DNA of 64,000 nt from Primorskyibacter aestuariivivens (lineage in GTDB: Bacteria; Pseudomonadota; Alphaproteobacteria; Rhodobacterales; Rhodobacteraceae). Positions 45,808 to 55,563 of this stretch are shown here, piece by piece. Made by a program: the position numbers and the translations under genes. A model generated the notes under the pieces. The model had not been told where the DNA came from and did no database searches. It saw only the letters and a program-made list of their open reading frames with translations. The DNA lies in NCBI RefSeq assembly GCF_028023675.1, contig NZ_JAQIOZ010000003.1, forward strand, positions 124,001 through 188,000. The letters run 5' to 3'. Position 1 is the first letter of the stretch; every line of letters begins with the position of its first letter.

Positions 45808-48450
45808 ATGGGGCGCCTGACGCAGATCACATGCCGGGCTGGCCTTGCGCTGGCCCGGCATTTTGCTGTCCTGCTTCTGGTCGCGTCGCCGGTCTGGGCC
45901 GATCGGTTGAGCGAGGCCGACATTTTCACCCGCACCGATGCCGCTCTGGAACAGCTTTGGCAGGGGGACGCGGACGCCGCTTTTGACGCGCTGCTGCCGG
46001 TCTATGACGCCAGCTATCGCGAAACCGGCTACAGCCCGCGTGCTGCGCATTATCCGTTGCTGGGACTGGCCTATATCGCCCGGGCCAAGGGGCGATGGGG
46101 CGACGCCCGCCGTTATGCGTCCTTCGTTGCGGGTGGGCTGGAATTCGCTGGGCTCCGCGGCTCGGGGGACTGGCTGCGCGCGCAGGTTCTGCATGGCGCG
46201 GCGCAGTACCAACTGGGCGCGCTGGCACGGGCCAATGACCTGTTGCGCGGATTGTTCCCCGGTCTGGCAGAGACCAACCTGCCACAAGAACACCAACTGG
46301 CGCTTTACCTGCTGGCGCGGATCGCCTCGGAAGAGCGGCTGGCCGATGAACGCCAGTTGCGTGATGCGTTCCTGAAGGCGTGGCGCCCGGGCGGGTTCGT
46401 GACCCAGCCGGACGCCCTGCATATTGCCTTTTTCGACATCGTGGCTCGGTTCCGTGCCGGAGAGGACCGGGCGGCTTTGGCAACCGAGATGGCCAATCTC
46501 CGCGACCTTGCTGCCAAGGTGCCGGGGATCGCAGCGGGGCAGCTTCTGCACTATCGCGGCTATCACGGGTTTTTGCTGGCCCATGCCGGGGATTTCAACA
46601 CGGCCGAGGGGCATTTGCAGGCCTATTTCGATCATCTCATGGCCGAGCGCGCCTATGGCCGCGACCTGTGGGAAAATGCCTTGTTCCTTGGATCGGTTCT
46701 TGGCCAGACACAGGGTGCTGCCGCGCAAATCCGGTTCTTTGACACCGCCCTTCCATTGGCCCGGAGCAACGGCGCATCGGTCGGGTACCGCGCGCAATAC
46801 CTGCGCGAGATGGGCCATGCGGCGGCGCAGATGGGCGACGTGGACGGGGCGCAGGCCCGGTATCGCGCCGCCTATGCCGAGGCGCGTCAGGCCTATCGCT
46901 CGAACGCCGGGCTGGTGACGCATCTGCGCGAATTCATCAATACCGCCCATCCGGCCATGGCGGGATTTGACTTTGCCGCTGAACTGGGCGCGGTCGAGGC
47001 CGCGCAGTTCGCCTTGCGTCCGTTGGGGGAACAGGTGCTGCGCCTGTTCCTTCAGGGCAATTACACCGTAACCGAGGCGCTGCTCGCGCGGGCGGGTCAG
47101 GACGCGGAGGGTGACAGCCCGGAACTTGCCGTGACGACTGCGCTGCATCATGCGCTGCTCGGGCAGTTCGACCCGGCGCAGGACTGGCTGGCGCGGGTGC
47201 GAGCCACCGGGACGGCGGATGTGGATGTCTCCCACGTGGTCGATCTCACCGACGCGTTGTCGCGGGTCTGGAGCACATGGCACAGCGCCGAGGCGGCGGG
47301 ACCGGCGCTGGACCGTCTGATGGCGAACGTCGATCAGATGCCGCCGGAACTGCAACGCATGACCCACGTGCTGCGCGCGCAACGGGCCTATCAACTGGAA
47401 CGCAATGCCGACAAAGCCGCCGCGCTGGAGGCGTTTGATGCGGTAGAGGGCGGCGTCATCGAGTACCCGCTGTGGGATCTTCTGGCGGCGGTCACGGCGA
47501 TGGAAATGTCTTTTGGGTTCCGGTCGGAGGAAGAAAACACCGCCCGCCATGCGAAGCTGAAAGAACGCATCGCAGCGGCTGGCAATCTGCCGGTGCTGGG
47601 CGATTATCTTGATGTGGTCTATTTCCAGAATTCCCGCTCGGGGCTGTTTGCAGCGGACGCGGTGGCCCATCTTGGCGCGATCAATACCCGCCTGTCCGAG
47701 GATACACCCACCGGCCATTCGCTGCGGCAGGTGGCGGCGCTCACCCTGTCACAAGCGCTGTTCTGGCGCGGCGAGAACCGACAGGCGCTGGATTGGGCTG
47801 AACGCGCTGCGGGGGAAATCCGTGCCGATCCCTTTGCCAAACCCGAGGTGCTGGCGCTGACCCTGTCGCGCCAGTCCGATATTCTGCGCGCCATGAGCAG
47901 GCGCGAAGAGGCCGCCAGCATCGCGGCAGAGGCCTATGACATCCTGCGCCGCGACGGGGTGGTGAGCGCCATTGACGGGGCCGTGCTGCAAAGCTACGCC
48001 AATGCCCACTGGGCCTTTACCGGCGATGCGGGGCAGGTCGCCGCCCTGTTACAGCGCGAATTGGCATCGGCAGATTTGGCGCAGGGGCTGGCCCCGCGTG
48101 ACGTGGTGGCGCTCTATTCCCTGCTGGCCCAGGCGCAGATCGGGCGGGCCGCGAAAACCGAGGTGATGCAGACGCTTGGCCGCGCGCTTGCCGCGATGGG
48201 GGATACGCATACCGATTGGCGGCAGGACCGTGCGCGCATCCTATGGACGCGGGCACAGGTCCATGCGCGCCGTGGCGACCGGGCACCGGCCTTTGCCGAT
48301 ATGGTGGCCTCGAACGATACCTATCAGGACTGGCGGCAGGACCGGCTGGCCGCCGAGGACGCAGAGGCCATTGACGACACCGCATGGCGCGACCGGGTGC
48401 GCTGGGAGGCCGCGCTGGGATGGCGGTTGCAGGAGGAACTGCCGCAATGA
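45808..48450 (+). CDS. large secreted helical-repeat protein, first of three tandem paralogues
   Basis: The 880-residue protein has a signal peptide (HFAVLLLVASPVWADR) and then almost continuous helical repeats of TPR/solenoid type, Ala/Leu/Arg-rich with helix pairs such as AQARYRAAYAEARQAYRSNA. It ends in a conserved C-terminal stretch with VASNDTYQDWRQDRLAAEDA and RWEAALGWRLQEEL. The sequence around 345-440 (LREMGHAAAQMGDVDGAQAR to VLRLFLQGNY) matches its two neighbours. No catalytic motif. It begins 8 bases after the S1 protease and overlaps the next gene by four bases. Scaffold or adaptor function is inferred. Confidence 0.75.
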   Translation: MGRLTQITCRAGLALARHFAVLLLVASPVWADRLSEADIFTRTDAALEQLWQGDADAAFDALLPVYDASYRETGYSPRAAHYPLLGLAYIARAKGRWGDARRYASFVAGGLEFAGLRGSGDWLRAQVLHGAAQYQLGALARANDLLRGLFPGLAETNLPQEHQLALYLLARIASEERLADERQLRDAFLKAWRPGGFVTQPDALHIAFFDIVARFRAGEDRAALATEMANLRDLAAKVPGIAAGQLLHYRGYHGFLLAHAGDFNTAEGHLQAYFDHLMAERAYGRDLWENALFLGSVLGQTQGAAAQIRFFDTALPLARSNGASVGYRAQYLREMGHAAAQMGDVDGAQARYRAAYAEARQAYRSNAGLVTHLREFINTAHPAMAGFDFAAELGAVEAAQFALRPLGEQVLRLFLQGNYTVTEALLARAGQDAEGDSPELAVTTALHHALLGQFDPAQDWLARVRATGTADVDVSHVVDLTDALSRVWSTWHSAEAAGPALDRLMANVDQMPPELQRMTHVLRAQRAYQLERNADKAAALEAFDAVEGGVIEYPLWDLLAAVTAMEMSFGFRSEEENTARHAKLKERIAAAGNLPVLGDYLDVVYFQNSRSGLFAADAVAHLGAINTRLSEDTPTGHSLRQVAALTLSQALFWRGENRQALDWAERAAGEIRADPFAKPEVLALTLSRQSDILRAMSRREEAASIAAEAYDILRRDGVVSAIDGAVLQSYANAHWAFTGDAGQVAALLQRELASADLAQGLAPRDVVALYSLLAQAQIGRAAKTEVMQTLGRALAAMGDTHTDWRQDRARILWTRAQVHARRGDRAPAFADMVASNDTYQDWRQDRLAAEDAEAIDDTAWRDRVRWEAALGWRLQEELPQ

Positions 48451-51107
48451 TCCTGCGCGCGCTGCTCATATCGTTTTTCGTCGCGCTGGGCGCGCCGCTC
48501 GCGGCGCAAGAGACCGGGGCCGACGATCTGCCCGGCCCCGACGAGGTGATTGCCGAGGTTGACGCTGCGCTGGCCGTGATGCGGGCGGGGGATACAGAGA
48601 CGGCCTATGCCCGGCTCGATGCGATCAACATGATCACCTACCGCAACGATTACGAGCCGCTCAGCAACCATTATCCCAATCTCGGGCTGGCCTATTACTG
48701 GCTGGACCAGCAGGATTGGAACGACGTGCTGTTCTTTGCTGCTTCGGTCGCCACCGGCCTGACCGCCGATGGATATGCCGACCATGATTACCGGCTGCGC
48801 GCCTCGATCCTGCAAGGCGCGGCGCTGCATCATCTGGATCGCCACCACGAGGCCGAGGTAACCCTGCGCAACGCGGTTGAACTGGCGCGGGACCGGCCCG
48901 CGCTTGCCCCTGAATACGGTCTGGCGCTCTATGCTCTGGCGCGTGTCGCGACCTTTCTCGACCTGCCGGACGAGGCGGCACTGCGCAAGGCATTCCTTGA
49001 TGGATACAGCACCCGCTGGCTGGTGCCTTTGCAGGATGCGGTGCATATCAATTATTTTGATATCGAGGACCTGCATGACCGGGGTGACAACCTTGCCGAT
49101 CTTCTGCCCCGCATGGCGCGGCTTGTCCGGCTTGCCGAAACTGTGCCCGAGGTCGATCCCGTCACCACCGTGTTCTACAAAGGCTATTACGCCAATCTTC
49201 TGGCGCTGAATGGCGATTACGAAGCCGCGCTGCCATTTCTTCAGGAGCAGCGCCATTATTACCTTGAAGCGGATCTGACCGGGCCGGATGTCTGGACCTG
49301 TGTGCGCAGGCTGGGCGCGGTGATCAGCCATGCCATCGGCCCCACGGAAGCCTATGACCACTTTCGCACCGAGCTGGAATATGCCCAGGCCAACGGGGCC
49401 AGTATCTTCAACCTTGCGCTTTATCAACGTGAACTGGGCTACCTGTCGCAAAGGCTCGAGGATGCGGACCTTGCCCAGAAGCATTTTCGCGATGCCTATG
49501 CCGAGGCGCGGCGCGAATACCGCGTGAATTCCGATCTTGCACGGCATCTGGCCGGGCTGATTGACGTGGACCATCCGGGTATGACCGGCTTCGCCTTTGC
49601 CCCGGAGCTGGGGGCCATTGGCGCGGTGGAGTTCGACCTGTCGCGCGATGGCTCGGACGTGCTGCGGCTGTTTTTCGAGGGCAATTACGTGGCGCTTGGC
49701 GCGCTTCTCGACCGGTTCGAACAGGAGGGGCAGGGCGGCACGCCCACCTATCTTGTCAATCGTGCACTCTATTTCGCGATGACCAGCCGTTATGACGACA
49801 GCCTTGCCGCGCTGGACGAGGCGCGCCGCCTTGCCCGGACCACCACCAATTCCGTCATTCCGGCCAATGCGCTGATTTTCGACATTGTCGAGGCGCTGGC
49901 GCGGGTCTGGGGCACGGGTCATGAACCGGCCAGCGCCAAAGGGGTTCTGGCGCGGATGAAAGCCCGGCTGCCGTCCATGAGCGCGAGCGAACGCAGCCTG
50001 TATCATGCGCTCGAAGGGTTCATGCATTACCGGCAGAGCAACTATGCCGAGATGCGCAACGTGCTGGCCACGTGGTTTGACAGCTACGAGCCCGGCAGCG
50101 TCGAAGGGGTCTGGGACATTTACGTGGCCAATATGGTGCTGGAAATGTCCATCGGGCATATGGAAGACACGCTCAACACCCGGTTGATCGACGACACGCT
50201 GGCGGCGCTGGACAGCCTGCCATCGCTGTCTTTGTCGCGCGATTACCTGCGGCTGGTGCGGGTGCTTAATGCCAATGACGGCTATCTGCGCGAAGACACG
50301 ATGATCGAACTGAGCACGCTGGTGGGCTCCATCGGCCAGGGTGTGCCGGAAACCCATCCGATGATTTCGGCCACGCAATTTGCGCTCGCCAATGCCTATG
50401 AGTGGCGCGAAGATTATGAACAGGCGCTCTACTGGTTGCGCAAGACGACCGAGACCATGCGCGCGTCGCGCTATTCGCGATCCGATGTGATCGCGTTTCT
50501 GCTGTCCCGGCAATCCGCGACGCTGCGCATTCTGGGCCGCACCGACGAGGCGCTGGCGCTGGCCACGGATTCGCTGGCTCTGATTGATCCAGAAACCGTG
50601 CGCCGCGACCTGATCGGAGTGTTTTACACCAATTATGCGCTCGCGCTCACCGCCCGTTCCGACAATTACGAGGCGGCGATCGAGGCACTGGATGTCGTGC
50701 TGGAAAACCCGAAGGTGCGGGCACGGATGGAGCCCTTTGACCTTGTCTCGCTCCTGCGCACCAAGGCCGAAATGCTGACCGAAACCGCCGAACTGGACGA
50801 GGTGCTGGCGACCTTTGACGAGGCGCTGGCGGTGATCGAACAGGATGCATCGGTTGTGGACTGGCGGCTTGAAGCGGCGCTGATCGAATGGAACCGCGCG
50901 ATCGCCAATTACCGAAACAGCAGGCAGGAGGCCGCGTTCCGCGACATGGTGGCCAGCAATGACAGGTATTCCGAATGGCTGGGCAGCCTGCCCGCGGTCA
51001 GCGGCGGCGAGGCGATCTCTCCCGACATCCAGCGCATGCGCGTGATCTGGGAGGCGGCGATCGGCTGGAGCTATGCCGATACCCTGCCACCGGTGCCGCC
51101 GCAATGA
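48447..51107 (+). CDS. large secreted helical-repeat protein, second of three tandem paralogues
   Basis: Starting at 48447 (ATGA overlap), the product is 886 residues: signal peptide MILRALLISFFVALGAPLAA, then helical repeats. Shared landmarks with paralogues are YQRELGYLSQRLEDADLAQK, FRDAYAEARREYRVNSDLAR, VLRLFFEGNYVALGALL, and the C-terminal MVASNDRYSEWL and VIWEAAIGWSYADTL. A longer upstream start would lie inside the previous gene and lack a signal peptide. No enzymatic site is visible. Confidence 0.75.
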   Translation: MILRALLISFFVALGAPLAAQETGADDLPGPDEVIAEVDAALAVMRAGDTETAYARLDAINMITYRNDYEPLSNHYPNLGLAYYWLDQQDWNDVLFFAASVATGLTADGYADHDYRLRASILQGAALHHLDRHHEAEVTLRNAVELARDRPALAPEYGLALYALARVATFLDLPDEAALRKAFLDGYSTRWLVPLQDAVHINYFDIEDLHDRGDNLADLLPRMARLVRLAETVPEVDPVTTVFYKGYYANLLALNGDYEAALPFLQEQRHYYLEADLTGPDVWTCVRRLGAVISHAIGPTEAYDHFRTELEYAQANGASIFNLALYQRELGYLSQRLEDADLAQKHFRDAYAEARREYRVNSDLARHLAGLIDVDHPGMTGFAFAPELGAIGAVEFDLSRDGSDVLRLFFEGNYVALGALLDRFEQEGQGGTPTYLVNRALYFAMTSRYDDSLAALDEARRLARTTTNSVIPANALIFDIVEALARVWGTGHEPASAKGVLARMKARLPSMSASERSLYHALEGFMHYRQSNYAEMRNVLATWFDSYEPGSVEGVWDIYVANMVLEMSIGHMEDTLNTRLIDDTLAALDSLPSLSLSRDYLRLVRVLNANDGYLREDTMIELSTLVGSIGQGVPETHPMISATQFALANAYEWREDYEQALYWLRKTTETMRASRYSRSDVIAFLLSRQSATLRILGRTDEALALATDSLALIDPETVRRDLIGVFYTNYALALTARSDNYEAAIEALDVVLENPKVRARMEPFDLVSLLRTKAEMLTETAELDEVLATFDEALAVIEQDASVVDWRLEAALIEWNRAIANYRNSRQEAAFRDMVASNDRYSEWLGSLPAVSGGEAISPDIQRMRVIWEAAIGWSYADTLPPVPPQ

Positions 51108-53701
51108 GACGGCTGGGTGTTGTTCTGCTGTTGCTGAGCCTTGGGCTGAACGCGCCCGCACAGGAGGCACCGGGCGCCGATGACATCCTGTCGGGCGTGG
51201 CAGCCGGGCTGGAGCTTTTGGAGACGGGCCAGTTCGAGGCGGCGTTCGATCAGCTCAACGTGATTAACGAGCAGGCGCAGGGCCATCAACCCGGCGCGCT
51301 GGCCACGTTTTACCCCAATGCCGCGCTTGCGCTTTATTTCCACGATATCGGGCGCTGGGAGGCGGCGCTGCAATTCTCGGACGCGGCGATTGCCGGGCTG
51401 TCCTCGCATGGGCTGGGGACGCATCGTGCGCGGATCATGGCCTCGGCGGTGCAGGGCGCGGCGCTGTTCCGGCTGGGCCGCTATGATCAGGCCGAGACGC
51501 GGCTGCGTGCCGTTGTGGATGAGACCGCGGGGAAGGCGGCGCTGGCTGATCTGCATGGGATGGCGCTGCATTATCTGGCGCGCGCCGTGTCACGGTTGGG
51601 CGGCGCGGACGAGGCTGCGCTGCGGATGGCTTTTCTTGACGGTTTGTCGCCCATCTGGCGGGTGCAGCCGCGTGACGTGGTGCAGGTGCGCTATCTGCAG
51701 CTTCAATACGAACTCGACCGTATGCGCGATGCCACCCCGCTGATGTCCCGCACCAAGGCGTTGGTGGCCGAGGCCGCGGCCGCGGCAGGTCTCTCAGACG
51801 CGCAGCGCATGTTCTATACCGGGTTTCTGGGTCGGGTTCTGCTGCGATCCGGGCAGCCCGCCGAAGCGGAACAGCATTTGCGCGCGCATCATGGCTTTCT
51901 GCGCGCGCAGGAGGCGAAGAACCGCGATGCCTGGGACTCGTCCCGCGCCTTGGGTGAGGCGATGGTTGCCACCCAAGGTGCGCAGGCGGGGTACGATTTC
52001 CTGCTGCGCGAGCTGGATTATGCACAACGGAACGCAGCCCCGGGTGTCGCAGTGGCGCTCTATCACCGGGATCTGGGCCGGATTGCCAACGGGGCCGGTG
52101 ACGGCGCGCTTGCGCAGGCGCAGTTCCGTGCCGCTTATGCGCTGGCGCGGGGCAGCGTGGACGCCACGGAACCGCTGGCCACCCATCTGCGCAGCTTTCT
52201 GCGTGCCGATGATCCGGCCGTCGCGGCGTATCCGTTCCGCCACGAGATCACCGATCCGGGGTTCCAACTCACCCTGCGCGCCGATGCGGCGCATGTGCTT
52301 TATCTCTTCCTGCAGGGCCGGTTTGTCACCTTGCATGACCATTACCGAACGGCCCGGCCTGACGCCGTCGATGACCCCGCCCTGTTTCACATCAACCGCG
52401 CGTTGTTTCATGCGCTGAGCGGGCATCCGGACGACATGGCGCGCGACCTGCACTCGGCGCAGGAGGCCGCGCGGCGCGGCTCGGCCCTGCACCCCAATGC
52501 CCCGATCTTTGACATCGTTCACACGCTTGGCTTCATCTGGGGCACCGAGCATGCCCCTGACCGGGCGCAACCGGCTCTGACGCGGTTGATGCAGTCAGAG
52601 CAGGGCGGGACAGCGCGGCTGCTGGCGGATGTGTTGGCGCTCTACGCGGCAGGGCTACAGGCGGACAGGCATGGGCTGCATGGTGGTCTGCAACGCTGGC
52701 TCGCCAATCCGCAAGCCATGGCTCCCAATGGCCCATGGGATGTGTTTGCCAATACGCTGGCGCTGGAGCTGGCCTATGGCAATATTGCCCCATCCCGTCT
52801 GGCTCCGATCCGGCGCGCCACGGAGTCCGCGATGGGGACCGCGAATGACTATGCCCTTGCCCGCACGCTGGACCGCATGGCGCACTCCGTTCTGGTTCAG
52901 AGCGACAGCTTCAGCGATGCGCAATTGGCCGAACGCGTCGTGCTGGAACGCCAGATGTCGGACATGCTGCCGCCGGGTCATCCGGTTCTGGCCTCTGCGC
53001 GGTTCGTGCTGGCCAATGCCTATCTTGAACGCGGCGAAGCAAAGCGCGCCGCCGAATGGTCGGACCGCGCCATCGCGACCCTGCGCGCCACGCCTCATCA
53101 TGACCGCGACAGGCTGGCCTATCTCTTGGCGCGGCACGGGCGTATTCTTTTGGCGCTTGGACGGAATGATGCGGCGCTGTCCCAGACCACAGCCGCGCTG
53201 GCGCTGGTGCCCGAGGCGGCAACCATGACCGGTACCTATCTGGGCGAGGTGTTGCTGGCCCATTCTGAGGCGCTCTGGCACCGGACGAGGAATGCGCAGA
53301 AGCTGCGGGATTTCCTGTCGCCCTGGGTCACGCGCGACGCTGTCATGGCACGGCTCTTGCCCGAGGCGCGGGCCGATCTTTTGATCCAGACCGCCTTTGC
53401 CAATGCGCGGCTTGGAGGAACGGCCGAGCCCGAATTCGAACGCGCCGATGCCGCGATGAGCTCCCCCACCTGGGACTGGCGCTCCAAGCGGTCGCGGCTT
53501 GCCAATATCTGGGCTGAGCATCGCTATCGCCGTGGCGATCTGCACGGCGCATGGGACAAGGCCCTGCAAGCCACGGATCTTTTGGTGGACTGGCTGGAGG
53601 ATGGGGGGGATGCGTCCCATGTGCAAAAGGACCGGATGCGCCACCGCGCGGTCTGGGAGGCCGGGATCGGTTGGGCGCTGGCCGAGAAACTGGCTGAATG
53701 A
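51104..53701 (+). CDS. large secreted helical-repeat protein, third of three tandem paralogues
   Basis: Starting at 51104 (ATGA overlap with the second paralogue), the product is 865 residues with signal peptide MRRLGVVLLLLSLGLNAPAQ. Helical repeats include VLYLFLQGRFVTLHDHYRTA and AQAQFRAAYALARGSVDATE, aligning with the paralogues. The C-terminus HRAVWEAGIGWALAEKLAE is the third copy of the conserved WEA[AG][IL]GW motif. It ends one base before the convergent CHAT gene stop. TPR-like partners are frequently encoded with CHAT proteases, which supports an interaction. Confidence 0.75.
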   Translation: MRRLGVVLLLLSLGLNAPAQEAPGADDILSGVAAGLELLETGQFEAAFDQLNVINEQAQGHQPGALATFYPNAALALYFHDIGRWEAALQFSDAAIAGLSSHGLGTHRARIMASAVQGAALFRLGRYDQAETRLRAVVDETAGKAALADLHGMALHYLARAVSRLGGADEAALRMAFLDGLSPIWRVQPRDVVQVRYLQLQYELDRMRDATPLMSRTKALVAEAAAAAGLSDAQRMFYTGFLGRVLLRSGQPAEAEQHLRAHHGFLRAQEAKNRDAWDSSRALGEAMVATQGAQAGYDFLLRELDYAQRNAAPGVAVALYHRDLGRIANGAGDGALAQAQFRAAYALARGSVDATEPLATHLRSFLRADDPAVAAYPFRHEITDPGFQLTLRADAAHVLYLFLQGRFVTLHDHYRTARPDAVDDPALFHINRALFHALSGHPDDMARDLHSAQEAARRGSALHPNAPIFDIVHTLGFIWGTEHAPDRAQPALTRLMQSEQGGTARLLADVLALYAAGLQADRHGLHGGLQRWLANPQAMAPNGPWDVFANTLALELAYGNIAPSRLAPIRRATESAMGTANDYALARTLDRMAHSVLVQSDSFSDAQLAERVVLERQMSDMLPPGHPVLASARFVLANAYLERGEAKRAAEWSDRAIATLRATPHHDRDRLAYLLARHGRILLALGRNDAALSQTTAALALVPEAATMTGTYLGEVLLAHSEALWHRTRNAQKLRDFLSPWVTRDAVMARLLPEARADLLIQTAFANARLGGTAEPEFERADAAMSSPTWDWRSKRSRLANIWAEHRYRRGDLHGAWDKALQATDLLVDWLEDGGDASHVQKDRMRHRAVWEAGIGWALAEKLAE

Positions 53702-55360
53702 TCAGCCGTCGAGCCCGCCCTCGCCCACCACCACGAACGGGGCCCAGATGCGCGGATGCGCAAAGCGGTCCTCGCTTGTGTCATTCAACAGATCCAGCGT
53801 GGAGTGTTGCAACGCCTCGGCACGCGACCGGGGCGTGGCGGCATACATCCGGTCGAGCATGCCGGTGGTGAGGACCGAGGCCGCGTAGTCATCCACCGGC
53901 CAATGCGACACCAAAATCGCCCGTGCCCCGGCATAGATGAATGCGCGCGCCAGACCCGACAGACCCTCGGCCCCCGGTGTGCCATCGGACCCGGCGGTGT
54001 CACAGGCCGAAAGGATCACCAGATCGGCGGACAGTTCGAGTTGCGCCGCCTCGGACGCGGTCAAAAGCGCGTCATCCTCGGCGCTGGGCAGTTCGGGCGG
54101 GGTAAAGACAAGCGCTGGTTCGCTAAGCCCCGGCAAGCCGTCCGCCAGCAAGCCATGGGTGGCAAAGGCCACCACCTCGGCCCCCGACAGGTCCATGGAT
54201 TTGACCATGCTTTCCGTGGCGCTTTCCGCCAGAAACACCGACTCTGGCCCGGCGCCCATGGTGGCCGCCAATTGGCGCAATTCCCGCGCGGTGTTGGGCA
54301 GCGGGGCAAGATCGGCGACCTTGCGCACATCCTCATAGATGCCGCGAGTGACGACGCCAGTGTCGCCCGGCGCGGCCTCGGCCACGAGCCGATAGCCCAG
54401 CAGCGGATCACCAAAGCCGACGAAACCCGGGGCAGTGCCGGTGTCATCCACCGGTGGAGAGACCTGTCGCAATGCGCGCAAGGCGGAGACCGTGGGCAAG
54501 GTGGTGAGTGCATGGCGCTTGATCAGCCAGTCACTGTTGCGCAGCGCCTGCGGGGAGGTGTCGTCGCCCTGTGGCGCAGCGGTCAGCAACACAGCTGGCG
54601 GCAGAGACGTGAGCGGCCCGTCAAACACCACCATCAGATGCCGCGCCCCCGAGATGACATGTTCAAGCGGGCCAAGCGTGGTCTGGTACAGCTCATGCGC
54701 GATGCTGCGGTCAAAGGGCTGGATGCTCTTTTCACGTTGATTGAGGGACAGCCCGGCGCGGTTGTCCGTATCAACGCGCAATTGGGTGCGCAGCGCCTGC
54801 ACCTTGTCGCGCGTCTCGCTCTGGTTCACCTCGGCCCGGGTCCAGGCGCTGTCGGTTTTCGACACCGCCCAGGTGTAGAGATAGGTTTCATCGGTCAGCG
54901 TCATGACCAGCGCCTCATCCGGGCGCAACAGCACCTGTAGCTCCGCGATGGAGAGCGGCGCGGGGTTGGTCAATTCGCGAAACTCCGGGAATTCGCGGGT
55001 CAGTTGCGCATCGAGCGCATCAAGCTGTGCGCGCCCGTCCTGAATCTCGGATTGCAGACGGGCAATGGCCGCTTCTGCCGCCGCACCGGATTGGGACGCG
55101 GTGTCGGCCAGCGCCTTGCGCTTGGCCTCGATCGTTTCCGACATGTCCTGTTGCTGGCGCAGCAGGTCTTGCAGATCAGCTGATCCCGCGGCGATCCGCC
55201 CCGCCGCCTGCGCCAGCGCCTGACCAGCGGCCGAGGCCTGCGCCCGTTGCGCGGATGTAAAGACCCGGTCGCGGATTTCCGCGCGTGTGGTCGCCCCAAC
55301 GGCATTGGCCACGAGACACAGGCTCACTGCGGTTGTCAGAACCAGTCGGCGCATGGACAC
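53702..55360 (-). CDS. secreted CHAT-domain peptidase
   Basis: The 552-residue protein has a signal peptide (LVLTTAVSLCLVANAVGATT), a coiled-coil region (about 60-125), and a C-terminal CHAT (caspase HetF associated with TPRs) domain with catalytic His402 (FATHGLLADG) and Cys453 (LSACDTAGSDG). ALVFTPPELPSAEDD and HWPVDDYAAS are typical CHAT landmarks. It abuts the third helical-repeat gene with no gap, on the opposite strand. Unlike most CHAT proteins it is exported and does not carry its TPR array in the same chain. Confidence 0.9.
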   Translation of the reverse strand: MSMRRLVLTTAVSLCLVANAVGATTRAEIRDRVFTSAQRAQASAAGQALAQAAGRIAAGSADLQDLLRQQQDMSETIEAKRKALADTASQSGAAAEAAIARLQSEIQDGRAQLDALDAQLTREFPEFRELTNPAPLSIAELQVLLRPDEALVMTLTDETYLYTWAVSKTDSAWTRAEVNQSETRDKVQALRTQLRVDTDNRAGLSLNQREKSIQPFDRSIAHELYQTTLGPLEHVISGARHLMVVFDGPLTSLPPAVLLTAAPQGDDTSPQALRNSDWLIKRHALTTLPTVSALRALRQVSPPVDDTGTAPGFVGFGDPLLGYRLVAEAAPGDTGVVTRGIYEDVRKVADLAPLPNTARELRQLAATMGAGPESVFLAESATESMVKSMDLSGAEVVAFATHGLLADGLPGLSEPALVFTPPELPSAEDDALLTASEAAQLELSADLVILSACDTAGSDGTPGAEGLSGLARAFIYAGARAILVSHWPVDDYAASVLTTGMLDRMYAATPRSRAEALQHSTLDLLNDTSEDRFAHPRIWAPFVVVGEGGLDG

Positions 55361-55547
55361 CTCTTGTGCATTTCCGGTGCGCCCAGTGTCCCATGATCCG
55401 GCGCTCTCTCAAAGCCCTGATTTGATGACAAAAACCGTTTCGATCTTCCGGGCGGATCTTGCGCACGGGGTCTGTTTTCTGCTGGCCCGACACCCGCGAA
55501 CGGCGAAAATCATGTATAGTGCTGATATGCATGGGGTTGCGAAAAAC

Positions 55548-55563
55548 TGTTTAACGTTAAACA
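55548..55563. promoter_or_regulatory. palindromic operator, exact core shared with maeB
   Basis: TGTTTAACGTTAAACA is a perfect 16-bp palindrome. Its 14-base core GTTTAACGTTAAAC is identical to that before maeB at 2048-2065. It lies about 195 bases before the aceE start. A central CG is typical of LacI-family sites. A common regulator is inferred. Confidence 0.65.

Noticed and set aside
45796-47718. A 640-codon open frame on the minus strand opposite the first helical-repeat gene
   Set aside because: Low-complexity shadow translation; the plus-strand frame has a signal peptide and aligns with its two neighbours.
48324-51170. A 948-codon open frame on the minus strand opposite the second helical-repeat gene
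   Set aside because: Its product is His/Gln/Arg-rich without domains, which is typical of the strand opposite a G+C-rich gene. The plus-strand gene has a signal peptide and paralogues.
34608-55360. The protease locus as a CRISPR-linked (Craspase-like) or known abortive-infection system
   Set aside because: No CRISPR repeats, Cas genes or nucleic-acid-sensing domains were seen, and nearly all the products appear to be exported, unlike those systems.
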